From contig JAEYRZ010000094.1 in the NCBI GenBank assembly GCA_023435265.1, positions 1 through 9,660 on the forward strand: a stretch of 9,660 bases of DNA, written 5' to 3'. Positions 1 to 6,718 of this stretch are shown here, piece by piece. Both the position numbers and the translations under genes were made by a program. Under the pieces are notes generated by a model. The model was not told the origin of the DNA. It made no database searches and saw only the letters and a list, made by a program, of their open reading frames with translations. Position 1 is the first letter of the stretch. The number at the start of each line of letters is the position of its first letter. This DNA comes from Pseudomonadota bacterium. GTDB taxonomy: Bacteria > Desulfobacterota > Desulfobacteria > Desulfobacterales > Desulfosarcinaceae.

Positions 1-103
1 GGTTGGGGGTAAATCGGTTGGCGGTTTCGTCGGACTGCTTGAGTTCGTGGGGTTCTCGGGATAAAGAATCTCTGCGGATCCCCAAACTGAACCCGTACAC
101 GCA

Positions 104-232
104 CTAACCGATTAACCCATTAACCAACCCACAAACCCGCGAACCCATGCACCAATAACCGACCAACCAATTAACAAACTAACCAATGAACCGACTAACC
201 GACCAACCGACAACCGACCAACCGACCATCCC
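104..232. repeat. Degenerate AACC-rich repeat array (array 1)
   Basis: About fourteen AACC units are spaced mostly 7 to 9 bases apart, as in ACTAACCGACCAACCGAC, with variable bases between them. The array stops directly before the GGAGAGA ribosome binding site of the downstream gene. The opposite sense, GGTT-rich, appears at the left window edge (1-25), so the locus may be a loose inverted arrangement with GGTT on the left and AACC on the right. A second array of the same type is at 4889-4965. The segment 26-103 holds no gene; a weak sigma70-like pair (TTGAGT at 39-44, TAAAGA at 62-67, 17-base spacer) is the only promoter-like signal seen there. Confidence 0.8.
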
Positions 233-243
233 CGGAGAGAACG

Positions 244-1203
244 ATGAAAATCAGAATACTCACAGGTAAAGACGTCCGATCCGCGCTTCCCATGCCCAGG
301 GCCATCGAAGCCGTGCGCTCGGCCTTCGGCCAGTTCTCCGGCGGGCAGGCGGATGTGCCGCTGCGCACGCGCCTCGGCACCCCCCAGGGCGTGTTGCTGC
401 TCATGCCGGCCTACATGCAGCAAAGCCGCGACCTGGCGGTGAAACTGGTGACCGTTTACGGCGACAATCCAAAACGGGGATTGCCCACGGTTTCGGCCAC
501 CGTCATGGTGTTTGACGCCGAAACCGGACGGCTGCGGGCGCTCATGGAAGGCGATGCCCTCACCGCGCTGCGCACCGGCGCAGCCGGCGGCCTGGCGGCC
601 GACCTTTTGGCCCGCAAAGATGCACGGCGCGTGGCGCTCTTCGGTGCCGGCGTGCAGGGGCGCAGCCAGCTGGCGGCGGTCATGGCCGTGCGCCGGATCG
701 AATCGGTCGCCCTGCTGGACCGCTCTCCCGAGATGGCGCAGCGCCTTGCCGACGAGATCGCCGCCGGGCCGCAGGCGCCTCAGGTGACCGTCCTTTCCGA
801 TCCCCGGCAGGCCGTGCAGTCCGCCGACATCGTGCTGGCCGCCACAACTTCGCCGACCCCGGTTTTCGACGGCGCCGATCTGCGCCCGGGAACGCACGTC
901 ACCGGCGTGGGTTCGTTCACGCCCGATATGCAGGAGATCGACGCCGAAACCGTCCGCCGCGCGCGGGTGGTGGTCGATTCGCGCGAAGGCTGCCTGGCCG
1001 AAGCCGGCGACATCATCAAGTCCGGCGGCCGGATCGATGCCGAAATCGGAGAGATCGTCAACGGAAAAGCCCCCTGCCGCCGCGACGACCAGGAGATCAC
1101 GTTCTTCAAATCGGTCGGCCTGGCGGCTCAGGACGCCGCCGCAGCAGCAGCAGTGCTCGCCGCGGCCGAAAAGCAGAATCTCGGAAGCCTCGTCGAGCTT
1201 TAG
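244..1203 (+). CDS. Ornithine cyclodeaminase / mu-crystallin family protein
   Basis: This 319-residue protein has the length and order of motifs of the ornithine cyclodeaminase/mu-crystallin family. These are NAD(P)-dependent cytosolic enzymes that include ornithine cyclodeaminase, archaeal-type alanine dehydrogenase and delta1-pyrroline-2-carboxylate reductase. Visible are the substrate-region lysine in AVKLVTVYGDN (Lys67), the arginine in TALRTGAAGG (Arg110), the Rossmann nucleotide loop FGAGVQGRSQ (residues 133-142), the segment GVGSFTPDMQEID (221-233) and the C-terminal ITFFKSVGLAAQD (285-297). SFTPDMQE replaces the GADAPGKQE form of classical ornithine cyclodeaminases, which favours an imino-acid reductase or alanine dehydrogenase-like activity. 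The substrate cannot be fixed from sequence. The ATG is supported by GGAGAGA three bases upstream (234-240). It appears to be monocistronic, with a repeat element following it. Confidence 0.92.
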   Translation: MKIRILTGKDVRSALPMPRAIEAVRSAFGQFSGGQADVPLRTRLGTPQGVLLLMPAYMQQSRDLAVKLVTVYGDNPKRGLPTVSATVMVFDAETGRLRALMEGDALTALRTGAAGGLAADLLARKDARRVALFGAGVQGRSQLAAVMAVRRIESVALLDRSPEMAQRLADEIAAGPQAPQVTVLSDPRQAVQSADIVLAATTSPTPVFDGADLRPGTHVTGVGSFTPDMQEIDAETVRRARVVVDSREGCLAEAGDIIKSGGRIDAEIGEIVNGKAPCRRDDQEITFFKSVGLAAQDAAAAAAVLAAAEKQNLGSLVEL

Positions 1204-1326
1204 CGCGACTGCTCTCGACCACTATCGGAAGATGAATGGAGCAAGCACGCTGAGCATCGAGGAAAAACCGATCGTTCATCTTTCAGCTGTGCGGGTGCCC
1301 GTGGAAGCTTCACGACTTCTTCATCC

Positions 1327-1438
1327 TTGATGGACCCGTAAAAGGCCGATTCACAACAGCGAGTCAGAGAACACAGCGGTCGTTATCATTATTTCTCTGT
1401 GTCCTCTGTGGTTACAAATACTTTTACGAATTTATCAA
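1327..1438. repeat. Composite palindromic repeat, TTGATGGA/CACAGAG family, copy 1
   Basis: This 112-bp element has imperfect inverted ends. On the left is TTGATGGACCCGTAAAAG (1327-1344), mirrored on the right by CTTTTACGAATTTATCAA (1421-1438). Inside are inner arms CAGAGAACACAG (1365-1376) and its partner within TCTCTGTGTCCTCTGTGG (1394-1411). Related copies lie at 2761-2803 and 8960-9063. It sits directly upstream of the DUF401 gene and probably makes up most of its 5' untranslated region. A dispersed non-coding repeat is the best reading. The 468-residue reading frame that begins inside it and runs through the DUF401 gene in another frame looks spurious. Confidence 0.75.
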
Positions 1439-1462
1439 ATAAGCGCCTCGGAAAGGTTCTAA

Positions 1463-2764
1463 GTGTTGACTGTGCTGTCGTTTTTGGATTCAATTCCCGC
1501 CATTTTGCGGGTCCTGCTCGTGTTCGTGCTCATCCTGCTGGCCATCAAGCGGCATGTCAGCCTGGGCAATGCCTTCATGCTCGGCGCCGCCGCCATGGGA
1601 CTGGTATTCGCCATGGGGCCGCTGGACCTTGTCACCGCGGCCGGCGAGGCGCTGATCCATCCCAAGACCCTGAGCCTGGCCGTCATCGTCAGCCTGATCC
1701 TGGTCCTCAGCCACAGCCTGGAACAGTCGGGCCAGATGGGCCGGCTGCTCAAAGGCTTCAGCGGATTGATCCGCCGGCCGCAGATCAACCTGGTCGTCTT
1801 CCCCGCCTTGATCGGGCTTTTGCCCATGCCCGGCGGCGCCATCTTCTCGGCACCCATGGTCAAGAGCCTGGGCGACCGGCACGGCCTGGATGGCGCCCGG
1901 CTCAGCTACATCAACTACTGGTTCCGCCACATCTGGGAATACTGGTGGCCGCTTTATCCCGGCATCCTGCTGACCACCGCCCTGGCCGGCGTGGATCTGT
2001 GGCGCCTCGTGTTCTTCACCCTGCCGATTACCTTCGTCGCCCTGTCCGCCGGATACTGGCCGCTGCGCGGCGCCTTCACCTCCGGGCAGGAGCCCGGCGG
2101 CCGGAAACCCCTGATGCCGTTCATCCGGGAGCTCACGCCGGTCTGGTTCGTGATCGTTTTCGGGCTGGCCCTCGGCCTGGTGCTTTCGCGCCTGCTTGCG
2201 GGCGCCTGGCTGCCCGTGGCCAAGGAACTGGGCCTGATCGCCGCCCTCGTTCTGGCCATAGCCGGCGTGTGGCGCCGCAACCATATGACCGCCGCCGAAC
2301 GGTGGTCGATTATGCGGCAGCCCGCGGTTCTCAAGATGGTTTACATGGTCGCCGGAATCCTGGTGTTCAAAGGCATTCTGGAATCGAGCGGCGCCGTGGA
2401 ACAGGTCAGCCGCGAAATGCTCGACTGGGGCATTCCCCTGATGCCGATCGCCATGCTGCTGCCGTTTCTGGTCGGCGCCGTCGCCGGCATCACCATTGCG
2501 TTCGTGGGCGCCACCTTTCCCATCCTGATCTCGTTGATTCACGCGCTGGACCAGCCCCATATGATGCTTCCCTACCTGATGCTCGCCCTGACCTGCGGTT
2601 TCGCGGGCGTCCTGGTCTCCCCGCTGCATCTGTGCCTGCTGCTTTCCAACGAATATTTCCACACCACGCTGATGCCGCTCTACCGCCTCATGCGCTGGCC
2701 CGTCACGGCCCTGGTCGCCGCGGCGGCAGCATACTTCGGACTCTTGCGCTGGTGGATCGTTTGA
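1463..2764 (+). CDS. DUF401 family integral membrane protein (putative transporter)
   Basis: This 433-residue, strongly hydrophobic protein has roughly ten to twelve predicted membrane segments. It carries the signatures I associate with the DUF401 family: LLPMPGGAIFSAPM (residues 119-132), the aromatic stretch YWFRHIWEYWWPLYPG (152-167), and SPLHLCLLLSNEYF near the C terminus (386-399). The family is uncharacterised but resembles ion-transporter-superfamily proteins of the gluconate/citrate type, so a carboxylate permease is a reasonable guess and no more. The GTG start at 1463 is chosen because GGAAAGG (1450-1456) lies six bases upstream; TTG at 1466 is an alternative. The gene lies between two copies of the same repeat, and its TGA stop is inside TTGATGGA of the right-hand copy. 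No partner gene is adjacent, so its substrate is not suggested by context. Confidence 0.88.
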   Translation: MLTVLSFLDSIPAILRVLLVFVLILLAIKRHVSLGNAFMLGAAAMGLVFAMGPLDLVTAAGEALIHPKTLSLAVIVSLILVLSHSLEQSGQMGRLLKGFSGLIRRPQINLVVFPALIGLLPMPGGAIFSAPMVKSLGDRHGLDGARLSYINYWFRHIWEYWWPLYPGILLTTALAGVDLWRLVFFTLPITFVALSAGYWPLRGAFTSGQEPGGRKPLMPFIRELTPVWFVIVFGLALGLVLSRLLAGAWLPVAKELGLIAALVLAIAGVWRRNHMTAAERWSIMRQPAVLKMVYMVAGILVFKGILESSGAVEQVSREMLDWGIPLMPIAMLLPFLVGAVAGITIAFVGATFPILISLIHALDQPHMMLPYLMLALTCGFAGVLVSPLHLCLLLSNEYFHTTLMPLYRLMRWPVTALVAAAAAYFGLLRWWIV

Positions 2765-2803
2765 TGGAATCAAAACCACAGAGGATCAGAGAGCACAGAG
2801 AAT
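2761..2803. repeat. TTGATGGA/CACAGAG family repeat, copy 2 (partial)
   Basis: TTGATGGA at 2761-2768 is followed by CCACAGAGGATCAGAGAGC and CACAGAGAATG, the same order as in the copies at 1327 and 8960. Only the left arm is present; no matching right arm was found before 2990. The stop codon of the DUF401 gene lies inside it. Confidence 0.65.
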
Positions 2804-2988
2804 GAAAATGAGGGTCAATCGATTCAACTTGACTGCGGCTACCGGATCGATATTTTGATGAAAAAACAAGCCTGTTATTGAATTTAAACCTGTGGAGGCA
2901 ATCAGGGAATACACTGACAATCTTCTGGTGTAAGTTTATCTGGAATGCTGTGATGGAAAGTTCCAGTCTGGTTCAATGGCACGGATCA
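2804..2988. other. Intergenic stretch without a supportable gene
   Basis: No reading frame here has a convincing ribosome binding site or recognisable protein. A small hairpin with arms CTGGAA (2940-2945) and TTCCAG (2961-2966) is present. A frame open across 2878-3255 runs through the palindromic element that follows, and its peptide is what such repeats typically give, so it was not called. Confidence 0.5.
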
Positions 2989-3168
2989 GGTGTGCCGGGG
3001 TATTCGGGTGCAAGGACGTCAGCCATCGGTTTTAGTGCCGCTTGGCGCAGCGGAAGACAGCGTCCCGCACTGTTTGAGCGCAGCGAGTTTGCGGGACGCC
3101 TGGAGCAAGCCTTAGCGGCACTTCAAACAGCTATGGCGTGTCCTTGTGCCCGGATATCCCGGCACACC
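2989..3168. repeat. 180-bp nested palindromic element (MITE- or REP-like)
   Basis: The outer arms 2989-3017 and 3140-3168 are inverted copies matching at 25 of 29 positions. They enclose second arms GCCATCGGTTTTAGTGCCGC (3022-3041) and its partner at 3116-3137. The core is a hairpin with arms GCGTCCCGCA and TGCGGGACGC. The core loop has the CTGTTTGAGCGCAGCGAGTT text common to REP-like repeats in many genomes. Three nested levels of pairing suggest a structured non-autonomous mobile element or a REPIN. No target-site duplication is obvious. Confidence 0.8.
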
Positions 3169-3270
3169 GGTGCGCAAGGCAATTCTGATGCACTTGAGCA
3201 TTTCAGATATTCGCACAACAGAATGGAATGTGACTCTATCGCTATGACGAGATAATGAAAGCGAGCACGC

Positions 3271-3489
3271 ATGGAAACGCATAAAGTGACGATCTTCAAA
3301 CCCTATGACTTCGTGGTGGGCCAGAAAATCCGGATCGAAGGCGGGCAGCGCGGCGGCGACTGGGAAGTGATCGGCATCAGCGAAGCCAAGGTCAAGCTGC
3401 GCTGTCCCGTCTCGCACCGTGAATTCGAGTGGCCGCGATTCTGCTACCACATCGAAGAACGCGAAAACGAAGCCTGGCCGCAGGAATAA
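3271..3489 (+). CDS. Small conserved-looking hypothetical protein (72 residues)
   Basis: I do not recognise this family. The protein is a soluble, charged 72-mer beginning METHKVTIFKPYDF, with alternating short hydrophobic strands (VTIFK, KIRIEGG, WEVIGIS, KVKLRC). These suggest a small beta-barrel or SH3-like fold. It has two cysteines (one in LRCPVSHREF, one in FCYHIEE) and an acidic tail. Its reality is supported by context: its TAA overlaps the ATG of the next gene (TAATG at 3487-3491), a classic sign of translational coupling, and its codon use matches the neighbours. The ribosome binding site is weak, with a GCGAG-like sequence about six bases upstream. It may be a partner or modulator of the KaiC-HTH-cupin protein, but that rests on linkage alone. 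Confidence 0.7.
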   Translation: METHKVTIFKPYDFVVGQKIRIEGGQRGGDWEVIGISEAKVKLRCPVSHREFEWPRFCYHIEERENEAWPQE

Positions 3490-4793
3490 TGTACCCCGAA
3501 AGCAAACGCGTCTCCACCGGCATCGCGGCGCTCGACCGGCGCCTGGACGGCCTGTTCATCGGCGACAACGTCATCTGGTACGACGAAGCCGGCAGCCTGG
3601 CCTTTCCTTTCTGCCTGCAGTTCATCCGCGAAAGTCAGGCCAGGGGAAAGCCCCTGGTCTATATCACTTTCGACCGCTCGCCGAAGACCCTGCTCGAAGA
3701 ATTCGGTGCGCTCGCGGACAGCCCGCACCTGACCATCCTCGATTGCTTCACCTTGGGCAAAGGCGACGGCTCCGACCTGTTCGCGCGCTTTTATGCAAAC
3801 GAGGCCGGCCGGGTCACGCCAAGCATCATCAAGGTTGCTGAACCCCACCGGCCGGAAAAGGTTTCAGAGGCCATCTACGCCGTCCACCGAAAGCTTGCCG
3901 GCGACGTGCGTTTCGTCTTCGAGAGCCTGACCGGCATGCAGGATCTCTGGGAAGGCGAAGATGCAATTCTCAAATTCTACTCCCGCTCCTGCCCGCGCCT
4001 GTACGAACTTGAAACCATCGCCTACTGGGTCGCCGAGAAGGGCGCCCACAGCAGTCGGCTCAAGGCGCACATCAACCAGATCGCCCAGGTGGCGATGGAA
4101 TTGGGCCTAAGGCGCGGGCGTTCCACCCTGGCCATCCTCAAAGCCCACAACCGAAGGCCCGATGCCCTGGATAAGCCCGAGCCTTTCTGGGCCGACGGGC
4201 CGGTCGTGGCCTTCGACGCCGACAAGCCCCTGCCCGAGAAAATCGAGCTGGGTGCGCGCATCAAGGCCCTGCGCGCCAGGCATGGGCTGGCTCAGAAAGA
4301 GCTGGCCGGCCTTGTCGGGGTGACGCCCAGCACCATTTCGCAGATCGAAAGCAATCAGATCTATCCTTCCCTGCCGGCACTCTTCAAAATGGCCAAGATT
4401 CTCTCCGTAGACACCGCTGATTTCTTTCAGAAGGGGGAGCGCCCGGATCGACCACAGGTCTTCCGCGGCCAGGGCAAGCCGGCGGTTTTTCCTGAGATGC
4501 CGAAGGGAAGCATCCAAGGCCGTCAATTGCTTCCGCCCAGCCTGCCCGCGCGCATAGAGCCTTACCTGATCGAAATCCCGGCCAACCAGAAGCTGCCTGG
4601 GCATTTCTTCGCCTGCAAAGGCGACGAGTTCGGATTCCTGATCGAAGGACGGCTACAGATCACGTTGAAGAACGGCCTCCGGGAACTCGAAGCCGGCGAC
4701 GTGGTCTACCTGACGAGTGACATCCCGACCCAATGGAAAAATATCGGCGATCAGCCGGCACGGCTGCTGAGGATTGTGGGGGTGGGGGGTTAA
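3489..4793 (+). CDS. KaiC/RAD55-like domain - XRE helix-turn-helix - cupin transcriptional regulator
   Basis: This 434-residue protein has three parts. Residues 5-225 resemble a KaiC/RAD55 RecA-fold domain: STGIAALDRRLDGL at the start, LVYITFDRSPKTLLEEF, a Walker-B-like strand RFVFESLTGM (141-150) and a late LAILKAHNRR. The Walker A loop is missing; IWYDEAGSLAFP stands where GPPGSGKT would be, so ATP hydrolysis is unlikely. Residues 254-312 form an XRE-type DNA-binding domain (ARIKALRARHGLAQKELA, then VTPSTISQIESNQIYPS). Residues 358-431 form a cupin (GHFFACKGDEFGFLIEGRLQ, LEAGDVVYLTSDIPTQW), the usual ligand-sensing part of HTH-cupin regulators. The start at 3489 overlaps the previous stop; an in-frame ATG at 3429 lies inside the upstream gene and is less likely. 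I infer a cytosolic one-component regulator with an extra N-terminal sensor; its target and ligand are unknown. Confidence 0.85.
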   Translation: MYPESKRVSTGIAALDRRLDGLFIGDNVIWYDEAGSLAFPFCLQFIRESQARGKPLVYITFDRSPKTLLEEFGALADSPHLTILDCFTLGKGDGSDLFARFYANEAGRVTPSIIKVAEPHRPEKVSEAIYAVHRKLAGDVRFVFESLTGMQDLWEGEDAILKFYSRSCPRLYELETIAYWVAEKGAHSSRLKAHINQIAQVAMELGLRRGRSTLAILKAHNRRPDALDKPEPFWADGPVVAFDADKPLPEKIELGARIKALRARHGLAQKELAGLVGVTPSTISQIESNQIYPSLPALFKMAKILSVDTADFFQKGERPDRPQVFRGQGKPAVFPEMPKGSIQGRQLLPPSLPARIEPYLIEIPANQKLPGHFFACKGDEFGFLIEGRLQITLKNGLRELEAGDVVYLTSDIPTQWKNIGDQPARLLRIVGVGG

Positions 4794-4847
4794 GGCGTGC
4801 CGAGCGGGTTGTGTTTTGGAGCGGTTGAGGGTCGGTGTGGGGCGCGG

Positions 4848-4920
4848 ATAGGTTTAACAGGTTGGGGGTTGCGGCTTTCATGCCGTGAACCCTCCAACCT
4901 GCTAAACCTGTTAAACCTAT
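4848..4920. terminator. Long hairpin between convergent genes (possible bidirectional terminator)
   Basis: ATAGGTTTAACAGGTT (4848-4863) pairs perfectly over 16 bases with 4905-4920. Pairing continues as GGGTT (4866-4870) with AACCC (4888-4892), and CGGC (4872-4875) with GCCG (4882-4885), with a bulge on the right side. It sits in the 165-base gap between two converging genes, which suits a terminator, but neither strand has a U-tract after it. It may instead be part of the AACC/GGTT repeat family, since the right arm is built from AACCTG-type units. Confidence 0.5.
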
Positions 4921-4965
4921 CAACCAATCAACCGACTAACCGACAACCAATCAACCAACTAACCG
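4889..4965. repeat. AACC-rich repeat array (array 2)
   Basis: About eleven AACC units are spaced seven to nine bases apart, for example AACCAATCAACCGACTAACC, in the same style as the array at 104-232. The array runs into the last codons of the minus-strand glutamate synthase-like gene: its TAG stop is the complement of CTA within a CTAACC unit at 4959-4961. Confidence 0.75.
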
Positions 4966-6596
4966 TTCAAAATCCTGCGGGCGAACTCGTCGTTCACCGC
5001 CGTGCAGTGCGCGATACCCGTTTCACGCTCGGTTTCCCGGTTCGCCGAGAAGATATCGCTGCGCGCAATATGCTTCAGGGAGAACTTGCGCGCACCGGCC
5101 ATCAGCTGCTGCAGGCCGCAGCCCAGCTTGTCGGCCAGCGTCCAGAAGGCGATCGCGCCGTAGGGGATGTTCTTCATCTCGTCTCGGCCCACTTTGTTCT
5201 GGATATCGTAGTAGCAGGCGAAGATCTCCTCGGGCGCGGCGCCGAAATCGCGCACCGACTTGGGCAGCGCCTCCCAGTTGCCGCTGACCGAATTGCGCCG
5301 TTCGGGCGCGAGCGCGCCTTCGATGTTGGCGCCCACGAAGCCGGGCACCATCATGGCGCGGCCCATGCAGACGATCTTGGTATACGGCGCGCCCAGGGCC
5401 AGCGCCTTGAAAATGCTGTCTTCCAGGGCGAAGCCGCCGGCGAACGACATGTCCACCACGCGCTGCCCCCTGGCGGCCAGCAGGCTGGCGTATTCGTAGG
5501 CCTTGGAATGCAGGTTGATGGAGGGTACGCCCCAGCTCTGCATCATGTTCCAGGGGCTCATGCCCGTGCCGCCGCCCGAGCCGTCGATGGTCAACAGGTC
5601 CATGCCGGCCTCGCTGGCGAACTTGATCGCCATGGCCAGTTCGGCCATTCCGTAGGAGCCGGTTTTCAGGGAAATGCGCTTGAACCCCAGGCTGCGCAGG
5701 TAGTCCACCGTCTTCATGAACTCCTCGCGCACCCGGTCCACGTTGCTCAGGTTCGTGGCGCCCAATCGGCTGTGGCGTGCAAACGAGCGGATGGCGCCCT
5801 TTTCATAGGCAGCCTGCACTTCCGGCTTCTCGGGGTTCGGATCCACTACGTAGCCGCGCTGTTTCAGGAACCTGGCGTAGTCGATGCTGGTGACCTGGAT
5901 CTCGCCGCCGATGTCTTTGGCGCCCTGGCCCCACTTGAGTTCGATGATGCATTTGTTGCCGTATTTTTCGGCCACGTATTCGGCCACGCCGTTGCGCGAA
6001 TCCTCGACGTTCATCTGGACGAAGATCGCGCCGTAGCTTTCGTTGTAGCGCAGGTATGTGTCGATGCGCCGGTCCAGTTCGGGCGCCTTGGCGATTTTCC
6101 CGTTTTTGATCTCGGATTCGCGGTCCACACCCACCACGTTTTCACCGATCACTACCGGGATGCCCACCAGCGCGCCGCCGATGGCGAATGCATCCCAGTA
6201 CTTGGCGGCCACGAACGTCGAGCCGAGCGCGCCGGTCATGATCGGCAGGCGCGACCGCGTCTTGATCTCGGCGCCGAATTCGGTCGTCAGGTCGACATTG
6301 GGGAAAATACAATCATCCGGGTCGCTGGTCAGGTGGCCGTTCAAGCCGTAGGCGCCGTAGGCATAACCCTGGATGCGCAGGGAATTGTAGGAGACGCCGA
6401 CGTGCGTGACGTTGTCGGCGCCCGCGGTGACGATGCCGTAGTCGCGCGGATAGAGCAGTTTGCGGCCCACGAGGCTGGAGAGCCAGGTCTCGCACTTGCC
6501 CTCGCAGTCGGCGCGGCACAGGGTGCACAGGCCCGACTCGGCCGGGTTGCCACGGTTGACGGTCCCCAGAACATCGTTTTTCTTTTCAAAGCGCAT
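4959..6596 (-). CDS. FMN-binding glutamate synthase family protein
   Basis: This 545-residue protein corresponds to the FMN/synthase domain of glutamate synthase (GltB-like). It has the signature LKTGSYGMAELAMAI (310-324), then DLLTIDGSGGGTGMSPWNMM (333-352) and AGGFALEDSIFKALALGA (386-403). It has no N-terminal glutaminase domain. If it makes glutamate it would need ammonia from free NH4+ or a partner; otherwise it is an FMN amidotransferase/oxidoreductase of unknown substrate. A compact CxxCx3Cx3C cluster (Cys24, 27, 31, 35) suggests a metal or Fe-S site. The start is set at 6596 because AAGGAGGA lies at 6608-6601, four bases upstream. An in-frame ATG at 6656 would add 20 poorly conserved-looking, basic residues and lacks such a site. 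The gene is preceded by a structured leader with a terminator, and its stop lies inside an AACC repeat. Confidence 0.9.
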   Translation of the reverse strand: MRFEKKNDVLGTVNRGNPAESGLCTLCRADCEGKCETWLSSLVGRKLLYPRDYGIVTAGADNVTHVGVSYNSLRIQGYAYGAYGLNGHLTSDPDDCIFPNVDLTTEFGAEIKTRSRLPIMTGALGSTFVAAKYWDAFAIGGALVGIPVVIGENVVGVDRESEIKNGKIAKAPELDRRIDTYLRYNESYGAIFVQMNVEDSRNGVAEYVAEKYGNKCIIELKWGQGAKDIGGEIQVTSIDYARFLKQRGYVVDPNPEKPEVQAAYEKGAIRSFARHSRLGATNLSNVDRVREEFMKTVDYLRSLGFKRISLKTGSYGMAELAMAIKFASEAGMDLLTIDGSGGGTGMSPWNMMQSWGVPSINLHSKAYEYASLLAARGQRVVDMSFAGGFALEDSIFKALALGAPYTKIVCMGRAMMVPGFVGANIEGALAPERRNSVSGNWEALPKSVRDFGAAPEEIFACYYDIQNKVGRDEMKNIPYGAIAFWTLADKLGCGLQQLMAGARKFSLKHIARSDIFSANRETERETGIAHCTAVNDEFARRILNG

Positions 6597-6600
6597 TTTA

Positions 6601-6608
6601 TCCTCCTT
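6601..6608 (-). promoter_or_regulatory. Strong ribosome binding site fixing the glutamate synthase-like start
   Basis: On the minus strand AAGGAGGA is followed by TAAA and then ATG at 6596. This near-perfect Shine-Dalgarno match selects the internal ATG over the upstream in-frame ATG at 6656 and leaves about 220 bases of untranslated leader from the candidate promoter. Confidence 0.85.
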
Positions 6609-6679
6609 CGGCCGCGGCCTGCGGGCCGTTGTGACCGATTCATTCGCGAGTGACATTTACGAGAGATGCCGCAGGACGC

Positions 6680-6718
6680 AAAAAGGCGTCCGACCGTCAT
6701 TGGGTACGGGACGCCTTT
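6680..6718 (-). terminator. Intrinsic terminator in the leader of the glutamate synthase-like gene (attenuator candidate)
   Basis: On the minus strand AAAGGCGTCC (6718-6709) pairs perfectly with GGACGCCTTT (6691-6682) around a 17-base loop. The 3' arm leads into five consecutive T residues (6684-6680). It lies upstream of the start codon and downstream of the candidate promoter, with no gene end in between, so it should stop transcription before the coding region unless overridden. A third complementary block, GCGTCC (6679-6674), follows the T-run and could pair with the same 3' arm. Confidence 0.7.

Noticed and set aside
112..897. A 261-residue minus-strand reading frame with a VGRLVG-type tail
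   Set aside because: It is antisense to the ornithine cyclodeaminase-family gene, and the repetitive tail is just the AACC array translated.
1490..2779. A 429-residue minus-strand reading frame
   Set aside because: It is antisense to the DUF401 gene, dominated by Gln/Gly/His/Asp, and is a typical shadow.
1399..2805. A 468-residue plus-strand reading frame overlapping DUF401
   Set aside because: It starts inside a repeat, is arginine/proline-rich without domains, and occupies the +1/+2 frame of a well supported membrane protein.
2975..3000. TGGCAC near 2978 as a sigma54 -24 box
   Set aside because: There is no TTGC-type -12 box at the required spacing, and it abuts the palindrome end.
2878..3255. 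A 125-residue plus-strand reading frame
   Set aside because: Most of it is the 180-bp palindrome; the FERSEF-like peptide comes from REP-type repeat text, and there is no ribosome binding site.
4797..6653. A 618-residue plus-strand reading frame
   Set aside because: It lies antisense to the clearly recognised glutamate synthase-family gene. It is a by-product of the GC-biased third codon position, and its protein is histidine/alanine/arginine-rich without a recognisable domain.
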